Source of the DNA: Siderastrea siderea
Lineage: Eukaryota; Cnidaria; Anthozoa; Scleractinia; Rhizangiidae
Assembly (NCBI GenBank): GCA_964030785.1
Contig: OZ034967.1
Span: 46,537,533 to 46,601,532, forward strand
Direction of reading: 5' to 3'
Length of the DNA: 64,000 nucleotides
Within the stretch, counting starts at the first letter, position 1. Every line of letters starts with the position of its first letter. Below the pieces are notes generated by a model. That model searched no databases. It worked only from the letters and a program-made list of their open reading frames with translations, and was not told where the DNA came from. Of the stretch, positions 36,721 through 50,206 are shown piece after piece. Both the position numbers and the translations under genes were made by a program.

Positions 36721-37319
36721 CGGATGAACAATGCAGGCTTGTGTTAAAGCCACCTGTGTTGAAACCATTTGACCTTACGAATGAAAGTGATCATCGCCGG
36801 CAATGCCACAGACAACAGACAACTACATTGGTTTTGTATATATTTTTTGTCATATCAGTTAGTTTGAAAGTAGTTTTTGAGATAACTATCCATTATCTAA
36901 TTCCCAATCTTGGTTATTAAATGTCTACATTTGGTTGTGAAATTGCTGAGACTCTGTCGACCAAAACCCACCTTTAAAAGCCGCTGAGGTTAAGGTAAAG
37001 ATTGCCCTGACCCACAATACATCCGTATACTTCCTTTAATACCCCCTCACTCACTGGTCACGATGTAAGTAGTAAGGCAACTTTGAAAGGGCCGGAGGTG
37101 GGGTCGTGAAACAGCCAATGTACGCGCAGCGTGAATTATTGCCCGTGCTCGCGAGACTGTGTCTCAAACACCTATGCAGCTAAGTGTACCTTTAATGTGA
37201 TGTGACATTTTCTAACGTTAGCAAGGATAATTGGCACATAATAAAACGTTAAGGAAGGTACCTGATTAGAGATATATTTTTGCAAAGGTTATGACTGTGG
37301 GGAAAAAGTAGTTCTTAGA

Positions 37320-37520
37320 AAGGCTTATTAGAATCCCCCCCCCCCCCAAAAAAAAAAATGTGGGTAGCCACGCATTTTTTCAGAGATAATTAAGCAACCA
37401 TAATTGTAAAAAAGCGTTAAAATACAAAGAATGTATGGCAATTTCCTTCCAAATTTAAGCTTAATTATCCCTGAAAAATGTGTGGCTACCTCCAATTTTC
37501 TTTTTGGATTCTGATAGCCC
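37320..37520. mobile_element. ~200-bp inverted-repeat element
   Basis: GGTAGCCACGCATTTTTTCA and GATAATTAAGC (37365-37398) are inverted at 37455-37490. The outer ends GATTCTAATAAGCC and GGATTCTGATAGCCC also mirror each other. C14 and A11 runs interrupt the left arm. Confidence 0.55.
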
Positions 37521-38730
37521 TTGGTAAGATCTCCTTTTCCCACATAGTTATAAACCGCGCAAAAATATTGTTGTATCAGGGGGGCAAATTCCTTAAGAGA
37601 CCCGCATATCCCGAGATGCGCAGAACGTATGCACAGTAACATTAACAAAAGGAAGCACCGTCCTCCTTAAAGCATGAGAATTCTTACTTGACGCGGCTTA
37701 GTATGTTAAAGAAATTACTCAAAGCAAACTTAATGACACTGGTATTGCAAGAGAATTTTGTCATTTTGTGAAAACAGTTGCAAAGACAAACAAACGCAAA
37801 CGCAACAAAAGCAAGTCGTTTTGACCCTGAAACTTCCAATACGGACAGCTCTATCCCGTCGACGGACAGTCAGTCAGCTAGGTCTGAAGAGGTCTGAAAG
37901 AAATCAAAAACCAAACAAACTCTTCCCCCCTTAGTACGGAAACCTCCATAATATGGGCACTTAGGTGTATCACTTCGTTGTCCACATCAAAGAGGTTCAA
38001 CTCAAATTGCTGCGTTTTTGCGTTATGGTGAATTGCCCTTTAACAGACTTTTACTGTATACGCCAATCTGATTTTCTCAACCCTATTGAATAATTGCTAA
38101 GTGTAGCAGTCTACAACGCCGTCATTTCATAGTTGTTTTTTTTTTTCGATTGCAGTCATTTTATTGTGGATGGTTATTCGCTAATGGAACACCCGGTAAC
38201 GTGTCTAATTGTTAAAAAGATAATGAAACTGAAGTCGTGCGTAACGCAGAGAAAAATCTTACCTTGCTGTTTTGAGCTGAGGGTTCTTCAAAATAGCATC
38301 AAATCTTCATAAAAGCTGACGGTTTTTACAGCCGATTTTACTGCTGTGTGCACCGCTCGGGTTTTTGGAGCATGATTCAGCGGTCATGATCCGCATATAG
38401 TCACAAAATTGACTGTTTACATCTCAGCAAGTTAGTCTACCATCCGTAAATTCATCTCGTGCGCAAATTTTCGCCATTTATATGATCGTGACCTTGGGCA
38501 AGTCATTAGGGGCGAATTATGATGTGCTCACATGTTAATGAAACAACCGCAATAACGTGCACTTCCCGAAAAGGAAAATCGATTTCCTTCAACACTCTAC
38601 GATAACAGGTGAAACATGACGGGCAAATCGTAACTGGCGAATCATATTTGAAACATCAGGGTCTGCACATAGCATTAAAAAATCTGCTGTTATGAAGAAA
38701 CTACAAATATAATAGCCAGAAATCGACTGT

Positions 38731-38877
38731 GAGGCAAAAGAGACAAAATAGTTCTTGTAGTCTGTTGTAGAGATGAAGCCATGAAGTGGCACATAGTATT
38801 AAAGTTAAGTCAAAAGAGACAAGATAGTTCTTGTAGTCTGTTGTAGAGACGATGCCCCCATGAAGTGGTACATAGCA
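38731..38877. repeat. Tandem duplication of a ~76-bp unit
   Basis: AAAAGAGACAARATAGTTCT...GTAGTCTGTTGTAGAGAYGA occurs twice in tandem with a few substitutions and small indels. No function is evident. Confidence 0.75.
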
Positions 38878-39159
38878 TGTCCAAGGAGAGAAAACAATGA
38901 ACAATTGTAAAGCCTTAGATGGCTCCGTTTTATCCTTCAAGCCTTTCCAGATTAACATTATTTTCTTCCTGTCAAGTCAAGCGATTTTTTTATAAGACAA
39001 TTAATGTCAAAATAACATCTCACTAGCTATGTAAATAACTGAATACTTTTTTTTTAAATAAAAAATCCAAATGTTTCTTACCATGAATATGCTATTATGT
39101 TTTGTATTAAAGTTAAGTCAAATCGTTATGTCTTCTTCAGTTGCGTTAATAAAATAAAT

Positions 39160-39413
39160 AAATCACTTTATTTAGGTGTCGATGTATTTAGCACAAAAGT
39201 GCTAATTGGGGACATCATCATTATAAACTGAACATAAACAGTTTAAACATCTCAACTGGTGGAAAGCTGACCAGTTGGCTATTTACATAGCGTGGCCTAG
39301 ATTTGAACACGGGACTGCCTTGTTACAAATCCAGCCAGTGGTCAGAGACAGAACTTGAACTTGGGACCTCCCAATCGCAAGTCCAGCTCCTAACCACTAG
39401 GCCACACCGCCTC
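39160..39413 (-). mobile_element. tRNA-derived SINE
   Basis: Minus strand: a tRNA-like head GGCGGTGTGGCCTAGTGGTT (A box), an ACTTGCGATTGGGAGG anticodon-arm region and a degenerate B box CCCAAGTTCAAGTTC (39365-39351). The body ends towards GTCCCCAATTAGCACTTTTG and an AT-rich tail near 39160. Confidence 0.7.
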
Positions 39414-41897
39414 TCTCACATGATGTGATGTGGCATATTTCCTTTGCTTTCTTTTCCCTCGTGGAGCAAAGGAAAAAGGAGAAGTCTGCGCGCAGATTAA
39501 TTGTGATGGTCTAAGCACAGGTAGCCAAAGCTCGAGTTATGACTGCAAATTAAAAAAATGTTATGAAATAAACCGTGTTTCTTTGTTTATATCTTACGTA
39601 CTTGCTATCTAGGGCAAAAATTCGCTCTCCGAGCGAGAATAACCGTCTTTCTAATTCTTGCACAATTATGAAAGGTGATACGCAATTCACCCGCACCAAG
39701 CATTTAAACGATCTATATTTCTTGAAATGCGCCATTTCCAATCACAATGTCCTCAAACCTGAATGAATCAATAGTCCAAAAACAACTGTACGCCGGAAAA
39801 GTTCCATCTTTCCCAACATTTGTCACCATAAACGGCAATATTTTTAGCTTCTTGTACCTGAAATCAAATGTCGGCATTCGACCGCCTACCTCTGCGCACC
39901 TCTGGTAGACCTTCGAATGTATACTACAATAGAATTTAAGAACTGTTTTCTTTTTTTTTTTTTTTTGATGGTTCAACGAGCTGCAAATATGCTGCTATTT
40001 ACTGCTGTTTCTGGAAAAGATTTAAAAAAGTTAAGCTAAACCATCCGGTGCGGCACTTAACCTCTAGGCAACTAGGTTTATTACTACTCTCTGCCTGAGG
40101 GGGGGGGGGGGGGGATGCTAGTCCATCGTTTGGTTATCCAAGCATTTCGTATGTTTTCCGGACAACGGTTCAAGGGAGTAAGGTTTAATTGAATAAACTA
40201 CACGATGGAGGGACCATGACTCAAGCCACTGTTGTTACCTTTTTCCTCTCGTTTACCCAAATATCGAAAACAAGAAAACGATGTTTTCAAAACTAAATTG
40301 AAAAAGAAATTACCCTATACAGACTTGTACAAATGGCGAAAGTGCATAAAGAGAACACAGTTACTGACCCTTAAGTTGTGTGGTTTGGTGCGCATTTTTC
40401 TGTACTCAAACACTGAAAGAGGATCCATTTCAAGGATTCGGAAAAGGACATAGAACTTAAAAATAAACGAAGTTTTCGAGGAGAAGTTAAAGAGCAAGTG
40501 TATGTAAAATTCAAACTGCAGTTGCTTTGGCCAAAGGAACACTTGTTATTTAGCGTCCATCTGGCCAAGGTTTTGAAAACTGCATAAATTTATCTTGAAA
40601 ATTCAAACTGTGCAAGAAAAAGTAAAATTTTCACGGCCTATTGCTGTTTTTCTTAACTATCGGTCGAGATATACCGATGTCGCTGCAGTGACTACAACTA
40701 ACATTTGATCAGTTTTGTGACGGTCGAAGTTGGAAGAACGTCACAATAACTGTTTTCGTAGAGGAAGATTTCTTTCACTTCCCAAGATCAAAGGACAATG
40801 GCATACTCTTCCGATTTACTGTCTTGGTCTAAGGTCGCGTGTAATACCTGCTAATGCAAAATTTTATTAAGCAAAATTTTGGTAAGTGGCTTATTTTAGA
40901 AACTTCACGTCTTGGAAGTTTGGAAACCGATTCTTTTACACTTAAAAGAGTTTTCTGGGAATTGGCGGAAGAGGAACTAGATCATCTTTTTATTCGATAC
41001 ATGACGCTTTGCAGCAATGCCTTAAGCCTCTTAGGGAGGGACGTTCGTGGAAAAACTTTCTAGCATTAATCCTTTCGAAATCTTTCCATTTTTAGATAAT
41101 GATATATTAGTGCCAAAAAAAAAAAGGGAACACCAAGTTCCTTCCCGTGACAAGCTGCATTAAGGAGAAAAGTTTTTCTGCTTGATTGCCTTCAAGTGGA
41201 ACTATCTGAGTAATATTTTTAAAAGATGAGGTCCTCGTAAGTGAAAGCCACCTTCAAGAAAAACATTTGCAAGCCCTGCATAACCACGAAATTGACTTAT
41301 TGTGGCACATTTCTGAATATTGGCATATACAGAAGTATTTCAAACCTTTCGCATGTTTTTTTAAATGAAATATATACAATCAGGATAGAAAAAAACCGTG
41401 TATTTAAGATATCTACGATCGAGGGCGACTGGTTAATCCGTTTTTATTCGTCAGGTGTTAACCCTTACTAATACTACTACTACCACCACCACCACTACTA
41501 TTTAAAAGAGGTAATCCGTTTAAAGAATCTGTCACCGTTTCATCCGTTTCAGACGCAAACTGGATGAATGACGTGACGTGTTAATTGCGTGCGCAGTAAG
41601 CGCGCCAATTATCCGCTTATTGCTGTATGTCAGCAGTCTGGTTCTGGAGTCAAGAGTCAGGTTGAACGACCTTGTGAACAGAAAAAATTTTGATTTGCTG
41701 CGTATCTTCTCGGTAAAAGAAAGCGCCGTTACTGGAGTCTTTGTTGTCAACATTTCGCCAGGTAAGAAATATACGAAACTTGTTTCTAAAGCAATCTCTG
41801 TTCGGTTTTCACTTCAGTTCCTGGCTGCGTTTAATGATAGCTTCGCCGTTGTGGAGGAGAACTTTCAACAGTACAGTATTTGGAAAGTTCCGTTTCT

Positions 41898-42440
41898 ATA
41901 TTAGGGAATCGTCTTTAACTTCAATGGGATGGAGAGAAATCGTTTGCAAAGCATAAATTTTGTGCGAAATTCTTCCTGTTTTAAAGCGAAAGCGGAAGTT
42001 GAATTAAAAATGAGGTTGATGTTGTTGTTGTTGTTGTTTTTTTTTTATAACCTAAAAATATAATATTATAACCTAAAAATATTGTATTGCATTCGGTAAA
42101 TCAATTGGTAAATCCGCGAAGGAAATTGAATTTTCAAAGACAGTGTTAACAATTGAATATTTTATTTTTCTGTGTTCAGGCCTCATATACTGAAAGAGAA
42201 ATAGCAGGAATAAAACTGCAAGCAATGCAATAATCGCGAAGGCGTGTCAGATTTAAAAAGGGGAATTTCCCTGAAGCATAGTGATTCCTTCGTCATTTAG
42301 TTATAATTTTAAAATTCCAAGAATTAAGACCCCAAATAGCGATGATACCAGATCGTACAGAAGGTACGATCACGAGTTGTTTTGAACTTGGTTACAAACC
42401 TCTGCAGTTTCTCTATACACAGTGTAATCAGCCAGCGCCA
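41898..42440. repeat. Duplicated segment matching both flanks of the 22-26.4 kb element (empty site)
   Basis: Bases about 41900-42020 match 21898-21997 (GCAAAGCRTARATTTTGT, GCGGAAGT/CCGGAAGT, AATTAAAAAT) and about 42080-42430 match 26448-26850 (CAGTGTTAACA, TTCATATWGTGAAAG-like, CAGATTT, GTCATTTRRTT). Here the two halves lie next to each other with only a (GTT)n/T-rich filler, so the element is absent. Confidence 0.55.
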
Positions 42441-45400
42441 AAGTAGTCTTTCATAGGGTGAGTTAACATGGAGCTTTGGAAACACTTATACAGCTATTTC
42501 AATTAACCTTGTCAGTTGAAAGTTTAAGCCTACGCGACAAGACCGCAGGGTAATATGGGATTCTTATGCCTAAATTCACCAAAATCAGTAGCACCTTGCT
42601 TGCCGTACAATAGCAAAGTATATGGAAGAGTTTTTAAAGCATAAAAATTAAACAAATAGCCTAAAAGAATTATTTTCAGATACAGTTTTCGTTTAAAACA
42701 ATTTTGAATCCCACTCATCTTTTTGTTTACCGGGTAAAACGGGATGCAAATTTTAAATATGTGGGTACACGTGGAGCACGTGCATGGTATGTAAATTAGA
42801 AGTAGGAAAAACAACATCATGAAAAATATGGAGCATGAATTTTTGCACTTCAAGACAAGAACTAACAACTGAAAATGGAAAACCAAATCAGGATTGCCGC
42901 TGACAATAAGCGAATGGTGCCAATTTATTACTTGTACGAAGAAATTCAACATTCCCGACCAACTTCTGACAACCGTTAAACTAAGTCTGATTTGCAACTA
43001 CCCACACTACCCTTCGGTCTTGTCGCGTAAGCTTGAGTCGGATCCGACAACCTTAATTGAAATAGCTGTATTCTTCAACCGAAGTATTTGCAATCTCTAG
43101 ATCCAAATTGCAACGCATTGGTCTTTTCTGGATAATGAACAGTAGCTGGTAGAATTTAATTTCCATAATTAGCATAATCTTACCTTAAGCATTCGACGTG
43201 TTTATTCGGTAAGCCTTCGGAAGCCCTGAGACCACCAATTTTGTGTCCAAGAATACAGCGCGGATATAGAATTTCCTGAACTGAAACAAAAGGCAGATAA
43301 ACTAGGTGTATTGTAAATTGTCACAACAGAAGCAATTTTTTCAAACAGGCTTTTTAACAAAATGTTGAAGGATTCACTTTTAAACAAGGACGATTTTACT
43401 CATTTAAAAGCTTACAACTTTCAATGGAACTCGAAATCCTATAATCGGCTTCTGTTGTGACACAATAGAGGTTTTAACTGATCAATGAGTGGTAAAATCA
43501 AGAAGTGTTGTCTTCTTCGCCACGAGTAGAAAACTTGGACACGGAATCTCGCTTTACGAAATCTTAACTTTGGGAGCTCATAGCATCGCAAAGAAGTGCA
43601 ACCTATCAAACCAAAAACAACCTTGTTGCACTTCTGTCATTCCCCAAGCTCTCTGCTAAGTGTCAACGGAATAGGCTCTCAACCATTCAAGATATTAAGT
43701 TTTTTAACGTAAGACCTCCACCAAAATTGTGCCTATAAAAATGTATTCATGAGCAGCTTGTCACCCGCGGCCTTAACTCAGATATCCCTTAGACAAAAAA
43801 GCAGTTGCTAGAAATATAAACGTATGGCTTTGTTTCTCGAGAGACAGGCAAATCCTGTGACATCTGAGGTAACAAGATGCAAGTGCTGTCAAGGATGATA
43901 CGTTTGTTGATCATAACTGAAATTTTAGTTGGTTCGGTGTCTTTCGTTACATGTTTTGGTGAAACAGATACATGTTTTGAGTGCCGATTGATTTCGCGGT
44001 TGTGCTAGTAGCAATGTCCGGTAAAAGTTCTTACCCATCAGCTTATTTTACAGAATGTGAAAATTTGACTAGCAAGGGGAAACTTCAAGAAGAATTGAAA
44101 TTTTTATGTTTGAAGTTTTTAATTTAAAACTAGGTGACAAGCAGCTGGAAAAACAAATCGCGCACTAAATGGGGTCTCTTGAAAGAAGAAAATACAGCCA
44201 GGAGATAATTCCCCACTAAACTGGGCCATTAAAAAAAAAACACCATATATACAGAAATCTTTCAGAACAGCATTAAATGTTTTGATTAAAGTACTGTGAC
44301 GATATCCTTGCTGGTGAAGTATGGTCTTATGATTGGTGATATGTTCTGCTCCTTTTACCCAGTACTTTTAAAAATATTAAAATCTTAATAGCGGAGCTGC
44401 TTCGAGGGCCGACGGCCCCGCGAGAGCGGAGCTTCATACTTACAGAAATAGAACATATATAAAACCATGCGACTCAATTTTTGTGGTCATGACGTCATTC
44501 AAGGCCGTACGTCGTTGCAACATGCTTCATGTAGTATGTTCGAAGTGTCCTTGAATGCTCACGTGCTGGTGCTGGAGAAAAATGGCGGACTACCCATGTA
44601 GTACAAACGCTTCAGTCTAAACTCTCTTCTTTGACTTGTTTAAGGCTTAAAGTAAACAGGGCGTACTTTCATGGAGTTCCGTTAAGATAAGACTGATGTT
44701 ATAACGGGGTAATTAACAATTGGTTCATGCTTTAGCGTGCGTACATCGAGTTATGGATGCAAACGGGAAGTTTGGAGAGCACGACAATCTCGTACCCAGA
44801 GTCCACTGGCTTTTTGGCCAGCGGGAGGGCGCCAGTAGAGACTCTGGGATAATGGAATTTTTTATCCCAGAAAACGTGGGATTCCGGTTTTAGTGCGCAT
44901 GCTTAAGTTCAAAACGGAAGTCAAATGTCCCAAAATGACAGCCATGTAATCCGTACACCAGAAGGCAGCTCTAGGCACAGTTGATTCTTACACACGATTG
45001 AAGGCAGTTGAAATCTTTTAATAAGAGGAGTAGAGTGAAAGATAGAGCGTCTGGCGCCGTCTCTGGTAACGTCTCTGGAGCCTTTGGTGAGTGTCTTTCT
45101 TTAATACTTTGGTATCAGAAAATTATAAATACGCAGTGAGTTCCACATCTTAATTATTATCCTGCTTTATCTTCCAAATCTTTTATATCTTATTTACAAT
45201 CCCAATATGTATGGATAGTAAAATAGTTGGACGTTACTTTGGTCATCGAAGTATTTTAGGCTTTACATCAGATTTTCGTATGACCATTGTAGAGTTCTAT
45301 ACTATTTTTTTTCTAGATTTTGGTATGGAATTCGAAAATTCGTTTGACCATTTTCTTGCAGATAACAATAAGTAATAAATTATTATCATTTTTCACAACA

Positions 45401-48400
45401 ATTTGCTGTGAGATGCATATTTGCTTCAAATGCTTTTTTGGCCTCTTTTGTTCCTCTATTGAAAAGGGCATTCCAATATTTCATCATGCGCTCTCCTCCT
45501 CCTTCTCTTCCAGTGTCATCTATTATATTGCATGACGAAGACACTCAGCTAAAGACCTTGCAGTCCGTGATTGAAGATCTTGTTTTCCTGGTCATCAGTT
45601 AAGAGATCATTGACTGGGGAAAGTAGGGGTTCTGAAGCCTCTGGAGGACTGGCAATTTCACTGAATCAGCTCCAGGAAGATGCAACTATTCTAACAGGCT
45701 TGGCCATTTTCTATAGGCAGCCATAAACATTTACCAATCAAAGCTGGAATCTGTTTTTACCAAGGACATTAAAATGTCCTGGGCTTACTTGGAAACCCTA
45801 CCCCATCTCAGACCAAAAATGTTCTATATTCTGATCTCGTATTAGACTAACGAGTTTAATTTTATTCTCTGTTATTCAGAATGTATTATTTTCACACATT
45901 TTGTAACAACATAAATTAGAAAGGAATTAGGCTAGAAAACATCTAAATCGGGCAAAATAAAGAAAGGAACTGTCAACACTGTTTATATGAATTTCAAATA
46001 AGCAGAAAAGTTTACCCCATCTCAGACTAAAGGGCCAAAATTGGAACTACTTTACTGACTTAATAAGAAGGCCAAAAATAGGAACCCATCCAGCAGCCCA
46101 TACCTGTATGCTGTGTATGGGGTAGTAACACCCCTGCCCCCAAAACCCTGAGGAAGATGTATTCTAGGTTTCTCAGCTTGACTTAAAATCTGTGTGAAGA
46201 ACTTTTCCCCACTGCTATAATGTGCTGCAAACATTTCAACATTTGTCTGGAGGTTATTTCCAACCACAATTGGGATTTCTAAGTTGGGACACTGGCAAAT
46301 TTTTTGCATGGTCATTGTCCGATTTTGTGACCAGAAAAAATTTATTTCAGAAAGTATTTGTTTAAGTAAATGACATCGTGGAATTAGACTTAAAAAATTT
46401 GTTGGCACCACACATGTAGACCGCTCACTGCCAACGTTCACACCCTGTTCAACGCTTTCAGTCCAGAAATACCTACATACATACATAAGCTTTATTTTTT
46501 CTCGCTAAATAGTGCTAAATAGTGAAATTGTATACCCTGTTTAACCCTTTAAGCCCAAACTTCATTATACAAATTCTCCTTACTGGTCTACATAGTTTTT
46601 ACTGATTACTAATTGGGAGAACCTGTTTAAAGACCAAGACAGTTCATGTTTGGTGATCATTTGCCAAATTCTTATGACCTGTATGTGTTATAGTACACTG
46701 ATATGATGAGGAGAAATTTGATGCTGATCATTATTGGCGCTTAAAAGGTTAGATGCAAGACCCTGAAAACAGGCTTTTAGCCAGGATTTAAAAAGTGGGA
46801 GTCCAAAATTTTAATAAGGCCTGACTTTGTCCCCATGGGAGGGCCTGAGGATCATGCAAGGTGCTTTTCTGCAGTTATGAGTGCAAAGGTATCTGATGAT
46901 ACCCAAATTTGCCAAAAAAAAACTCTATACAGTTATTCATATTAATTTTCTCTGAAAAGTGGCCGTCCATAGGACTCCTGGACTCCCACCTGACTAAAAG
47001 CCTGCCTGAAAACCATACCCTGTTAAATGACACAATAAGGGAGTGCCTCCTCCCCCCAGAAAACATTGTATTTCAATAATACAATTCAAATTTATGTAGG
47101 TTATAAAACTTTGAAGGTATTAGACATTCTTAGAAGTATGACCAAACACTGTCATCCAAAACATCCAGTGATCTTGAATACTGGCCGCCAGAACAGCAAA
47201 TGAAAAGATTTCAATGATATGTGTCGTATGGCAATGCAAATACTGCATTTTCTAATTTATTTAACTTTCCACTTCAGGATGCCAGTGTTTGTTCAGGGCC
47301 CAGCCTTAAAATTAGAAATACATGAGTATGTGTCTCATTTGCACAACACATCTACAACATTTATTACCTAACAGTTATTGCTAGTCAGAGTATAGGTTCA
47401 ATTTATTTCCAGGACAGCACAGGCATCTAAGCATATATGACATAGAGACATGCAAATTTAAGCCCGCTGCAATCGGAAGCTGTCAGTGTCTGTGGGGGGG
47501 GGGGGGGGGGGAAGGAGTACTTTCCCATAAAGGGTTTGGGTTTTTTTAGCCAATCTGGAAAAAAATAGGCTGTTAATACCTTTAGACTTTGGAGCTAAAT
47601 TGAAATTTGAATTTCCAGAGGCATGAGGGAGTCCAAACTGATGCCATAACCTTCCTTGAGAGGGGTATGGTATTTCCTGGATCCACACAATTTTACGATG
47701 TAGAGGTAAAAAAGTTATGTCGGTTATAGCTATATACATCCTTGTAGTGTTCATATTTCAAAGGAAATTCTAGGCAAATAATCAGAACCACAGAAAAAAT
47801 AGGAGATTGCCAGATCAGCTCCACTACTAACAAACATTATTACAAAAAATCATTTATATTCAGATTTGTTTTGTAGTGGTTGAATGTTTTGCAGTGATTG
47901 TAAGGCTAGCTGTGGAGGGACATGGACAATTTTCTTTTTATAATTTGTAATTTTGAAGCTCTGCTTTTTAAAGATTCACAAAAATACTCACTTCAAAGTA
48001 CCAGTGAAAATCAAAAAGGTTACAGGTTGATAGTCCTGGTCACATATTATTTTCACATCTTAAATTGTGATAAACAAAATAGCTTGCATGAATACATGGG
48101 CCCTTTAGCTTGATTGTAACTGGAACTTACTTAAACAAAACATCAATATGTCAGATAGATTAACCTTACTATTAAGGTGTTCAGTTCCAGGGATAAAGGT
48201 CATGACCTTTTGGATAAGGCTGAGCTCCCTTCCACATCTCCATATGCTATGATTTATGATTTGATCTTTTTCTTCTTTTTGACAACTGGAACACAATTGT
48301 GGCAAGGAAATCAAGAACTACAGTCCTGAACTCTCTTTTTCATGTCCTCAATTGTGAGTGTATGCATTATACTGACCCATGTGAAGTTCAGTGACGGTGG

Positions 48401-49385
48401 TTTTGTTTCTTTTCTGAAAATGTGCACAACTGAGGGGCCATGTTTTCCATGTTTCTTTTTACACACTCAGTGACAGCTTCACCTTTAATTTGTTCCCGCA
48501 GTTAACATGTTGAATGAAAAAGTATTTGGAAGAATCTAGTATTTCGACACTCGGGTCTCTCAAGTTGCATACAGTGTCACTATCCTTTTGCATTAAGAAC
48601 GTGTGTAGAACATTCAAATAATAACAGACAACTGTTTAATTATATTAAATCTTGACAAAAGTAAGATTTGTTTAAAATGTTTCGACGACGAAAGATTTAG
48701 TTCCGTCATAAAAAAATGCAGCTTATATTAACTTTAAGTACTCCAAAAGAGCTTGATCTTTATTATATTGGACTGGGAAAACTTTTCTTTTGCAATAAGA
48801 TTGATTAAAATATTTTGCAATATAATATTTATTACATGTCTGGATAGATTTACCTCCACTTTCTCATAACTATCTTCCGCATCTGTAAGAACAGAGAGAC
48901 CCTCGTTCTTGCTCTGTGCTCGTTTTCAATTTTCCTCCGTTTTAAGCCGTGCGAAGGACTTCGATCCGCGATGGTTCTTCTGTAGTTTTAACTTTCAGTC
49001 ATCGTACATGAAGCTACTTTTCCTCTTTTCCCTTTCTTTGTTATTGCAGATATTGTTAAAAGTGTCAACCTTTTCAATTATCCCCTTTATTTGATGACAG
49101 GATCGGCAAATTGGAGTTGCTACAAACCAGTAAAACGTCAATGTCGTGTTCCGTCGATCGAGTCAGCTATGAGCAAGACGGCCGCGGCAATGATCTTCCA
49201 TCGAAGCTGCTTGTATTTTCACGGTGATTCACCGTCAGACGACAGCATTGCATAGCAAATTACCGCACAAAAACGGCTAAAGTTATTCAGACTGGTGCCC
49301 GTCCGAAAAATGCTTTATTTATCATCAAACTTTCAATGAAACTGAGTTAGTCGCAAGCTTCCGGTTTGTTGGCTACAAGCTACTC
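42441..49385. other. Long gene-free stretch
   Basis: No protein-coding exon, tRNA or complete element is supported. GC-rich blocks at about 44395-44440 (GGGCCGACGGCCCCG) and 44730-44875 (CTTTAGCGTGCGTACATCGA and an inverted pair around ACCCAGAGTC/GACTCTGGG) look like pieces of dispersed repeats. A G19 run lies near 47493. Confidence 0.4.
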
Positions 49386-49496
49386 AATCAGCCAATCAAA
49401 AAAATTATATTTTTCCTTAGGTTTCCGGTTCAGTGAAATTCTCGCCGTTCCCTTTGTTTTATGATCAGCCAATCAAAAAATTAGATTTTTCCCATT
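49386..49496. repeat. Short direct repeat just outside the virus end
   Basis: ATCAGCCAATCAAAAAAATT-like units start at about 49386 and 49464, each followed by an AT-rich ATTTTTCC. The second copy abuts the palindrome that starts the viral element. Confidence 0.6.
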
Positions 49497-49678
49497 AGTA
49501 GTATATCCGGTAGTTAACAAATACCACCTGATTGTCAGAGGTTTATTTAAGAATTTTAAAGCTCCCACCATAATAAACAAGCTCCTTGCGTCGCATGTTT
49601 ATTATGTTGGGAGCTTTAAAATTCTTAAATAAACCTCTGACAATCAGGAAGTATTTGTTAACTACCGGATATACTACT
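49497..49678. repeat. 182-bp palindrome at the viral left end
   Basis: Two 83-base arms (49497-49579 and 49596-49678) pair with only about four mismatches around a 16-base loop (AGCTCCTTGCGTCGCA). Both outer ends read AGTAGTATATCCGG. It marks the host-virus boundary and could be a terminal hairpin, a TIR with internal dyad, or a head-to-head junction of two ends. Confidence 0.85.
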
Positions 49679-49690
49679 TACCCGAAATAA

Positions 49691-49710
49691 ACCACCCAGC
49701 ATAAAAAAAA
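49691..49710 (+). promoter_or_regulatory. Repeated upstream motif, copy 1
   Basis: ACCACCCAGCATAAAAAAAA lies 44 bases before the first small viral gene. Three more copies precede or follow the next genes. Confidence 0.5.
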
Positions 49711-49753
49711 TTTTAATTAAAGAAATATACATCTTTATTATATCCAAGTTGTA

Positions 49754-50113
49754 ATGTCTGCACTAAACATAAACATTGAAGAGCTTTTGAAAGAACTTGA
49801 TCCAACAACGTTACAAGCTTTAGAGCAATTACTTGCAGAGGACGCTCCTGCTGTGCGAAAAACTATTCAGAACATAAGGCAACAAAGAGCTAAATGGAAA
49901 GAGATACACAAAGAGCTTTTAACACTACCCTTTTGTCATATCAGACAACAACTTGTTCGTGTAATGATATGTTTTCCAACAATTAGACTTTCTTATTTAC
50001 TTCACCCCTTCGATGGTTGTTGTAATGTTTGTGCACAATACGGAATCAAACATGAACCGACGTACACACATCCGATTGAGAATAGATCTTCATTAAAGAT
50101 AATAAATTTTTAG
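49754..50113 (+). CDS. Small viral accessory protein, paralogue 1
   Basis: 119 residues, start ATG at 49754. The N-terminus is helical and acidic (NIEELLKELDPTTLQALEQL). A shared block follows: RAKWKEIHKELLTLPFC, RQQLVRVMIC, then CCNVCAQYGIKH and YTHPIEN. The next two genes repeat the block, so the three arose by tandem duplication. Conserved Cys residues suggest metal binding. I do not recognise the family; an early host-interaction role is only a guess from its position next to the virus end. Confidence 0.65.
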   Translation: MSALNINIEELLKELDPTTLQALEQLLAEDAPAVRKTIQNIRQQRAKWKEIHKELLTLPFCHIRQQLVRVMICFPTIRLSYLLHPFDGCCNVCAQYGIKHEPTYTHPIENRSSLKIINF

Positions 50114-50186
50114 ACTGACACATCTTATATAACAAATTAGTAAGAGATCGATTATTCATAAGTTTTTTTTTAAAAAAAAGAGTGCC

Positions 50187-50206
50187 AACTACCCAGCATA
50201 AAAAAA
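50187..50206 (+). promoter_or_regulatory. Repeated upstream motif, copy 2
   Basis: AACTACCCAGCATAAAAAAA, about 120 bases before the second paralogue. Confidence 0.45.

Larger units (their letters stand above)
36721..41897. other. Intergenic, repeats only
   Basis: No gene is supported. Contains the inverted repeat at 37320, the tandem duplication at 38731 and the SINE at 39160. G-runs and A-runs occur near 37330 and 40100. Confidence 0.4.

Noticed and set aside
42530..42997. 155-residue minus-strand frame with hydrophobic stretches
   Set aside because: AT-rich composition gives random Leu/Phe/Ile-rich frames; no splice or family evidence.
46052..46486. 144-residue minus-strand frame
   Set aside because: No domain and no start context; likely chance frame in intergenic DNA.
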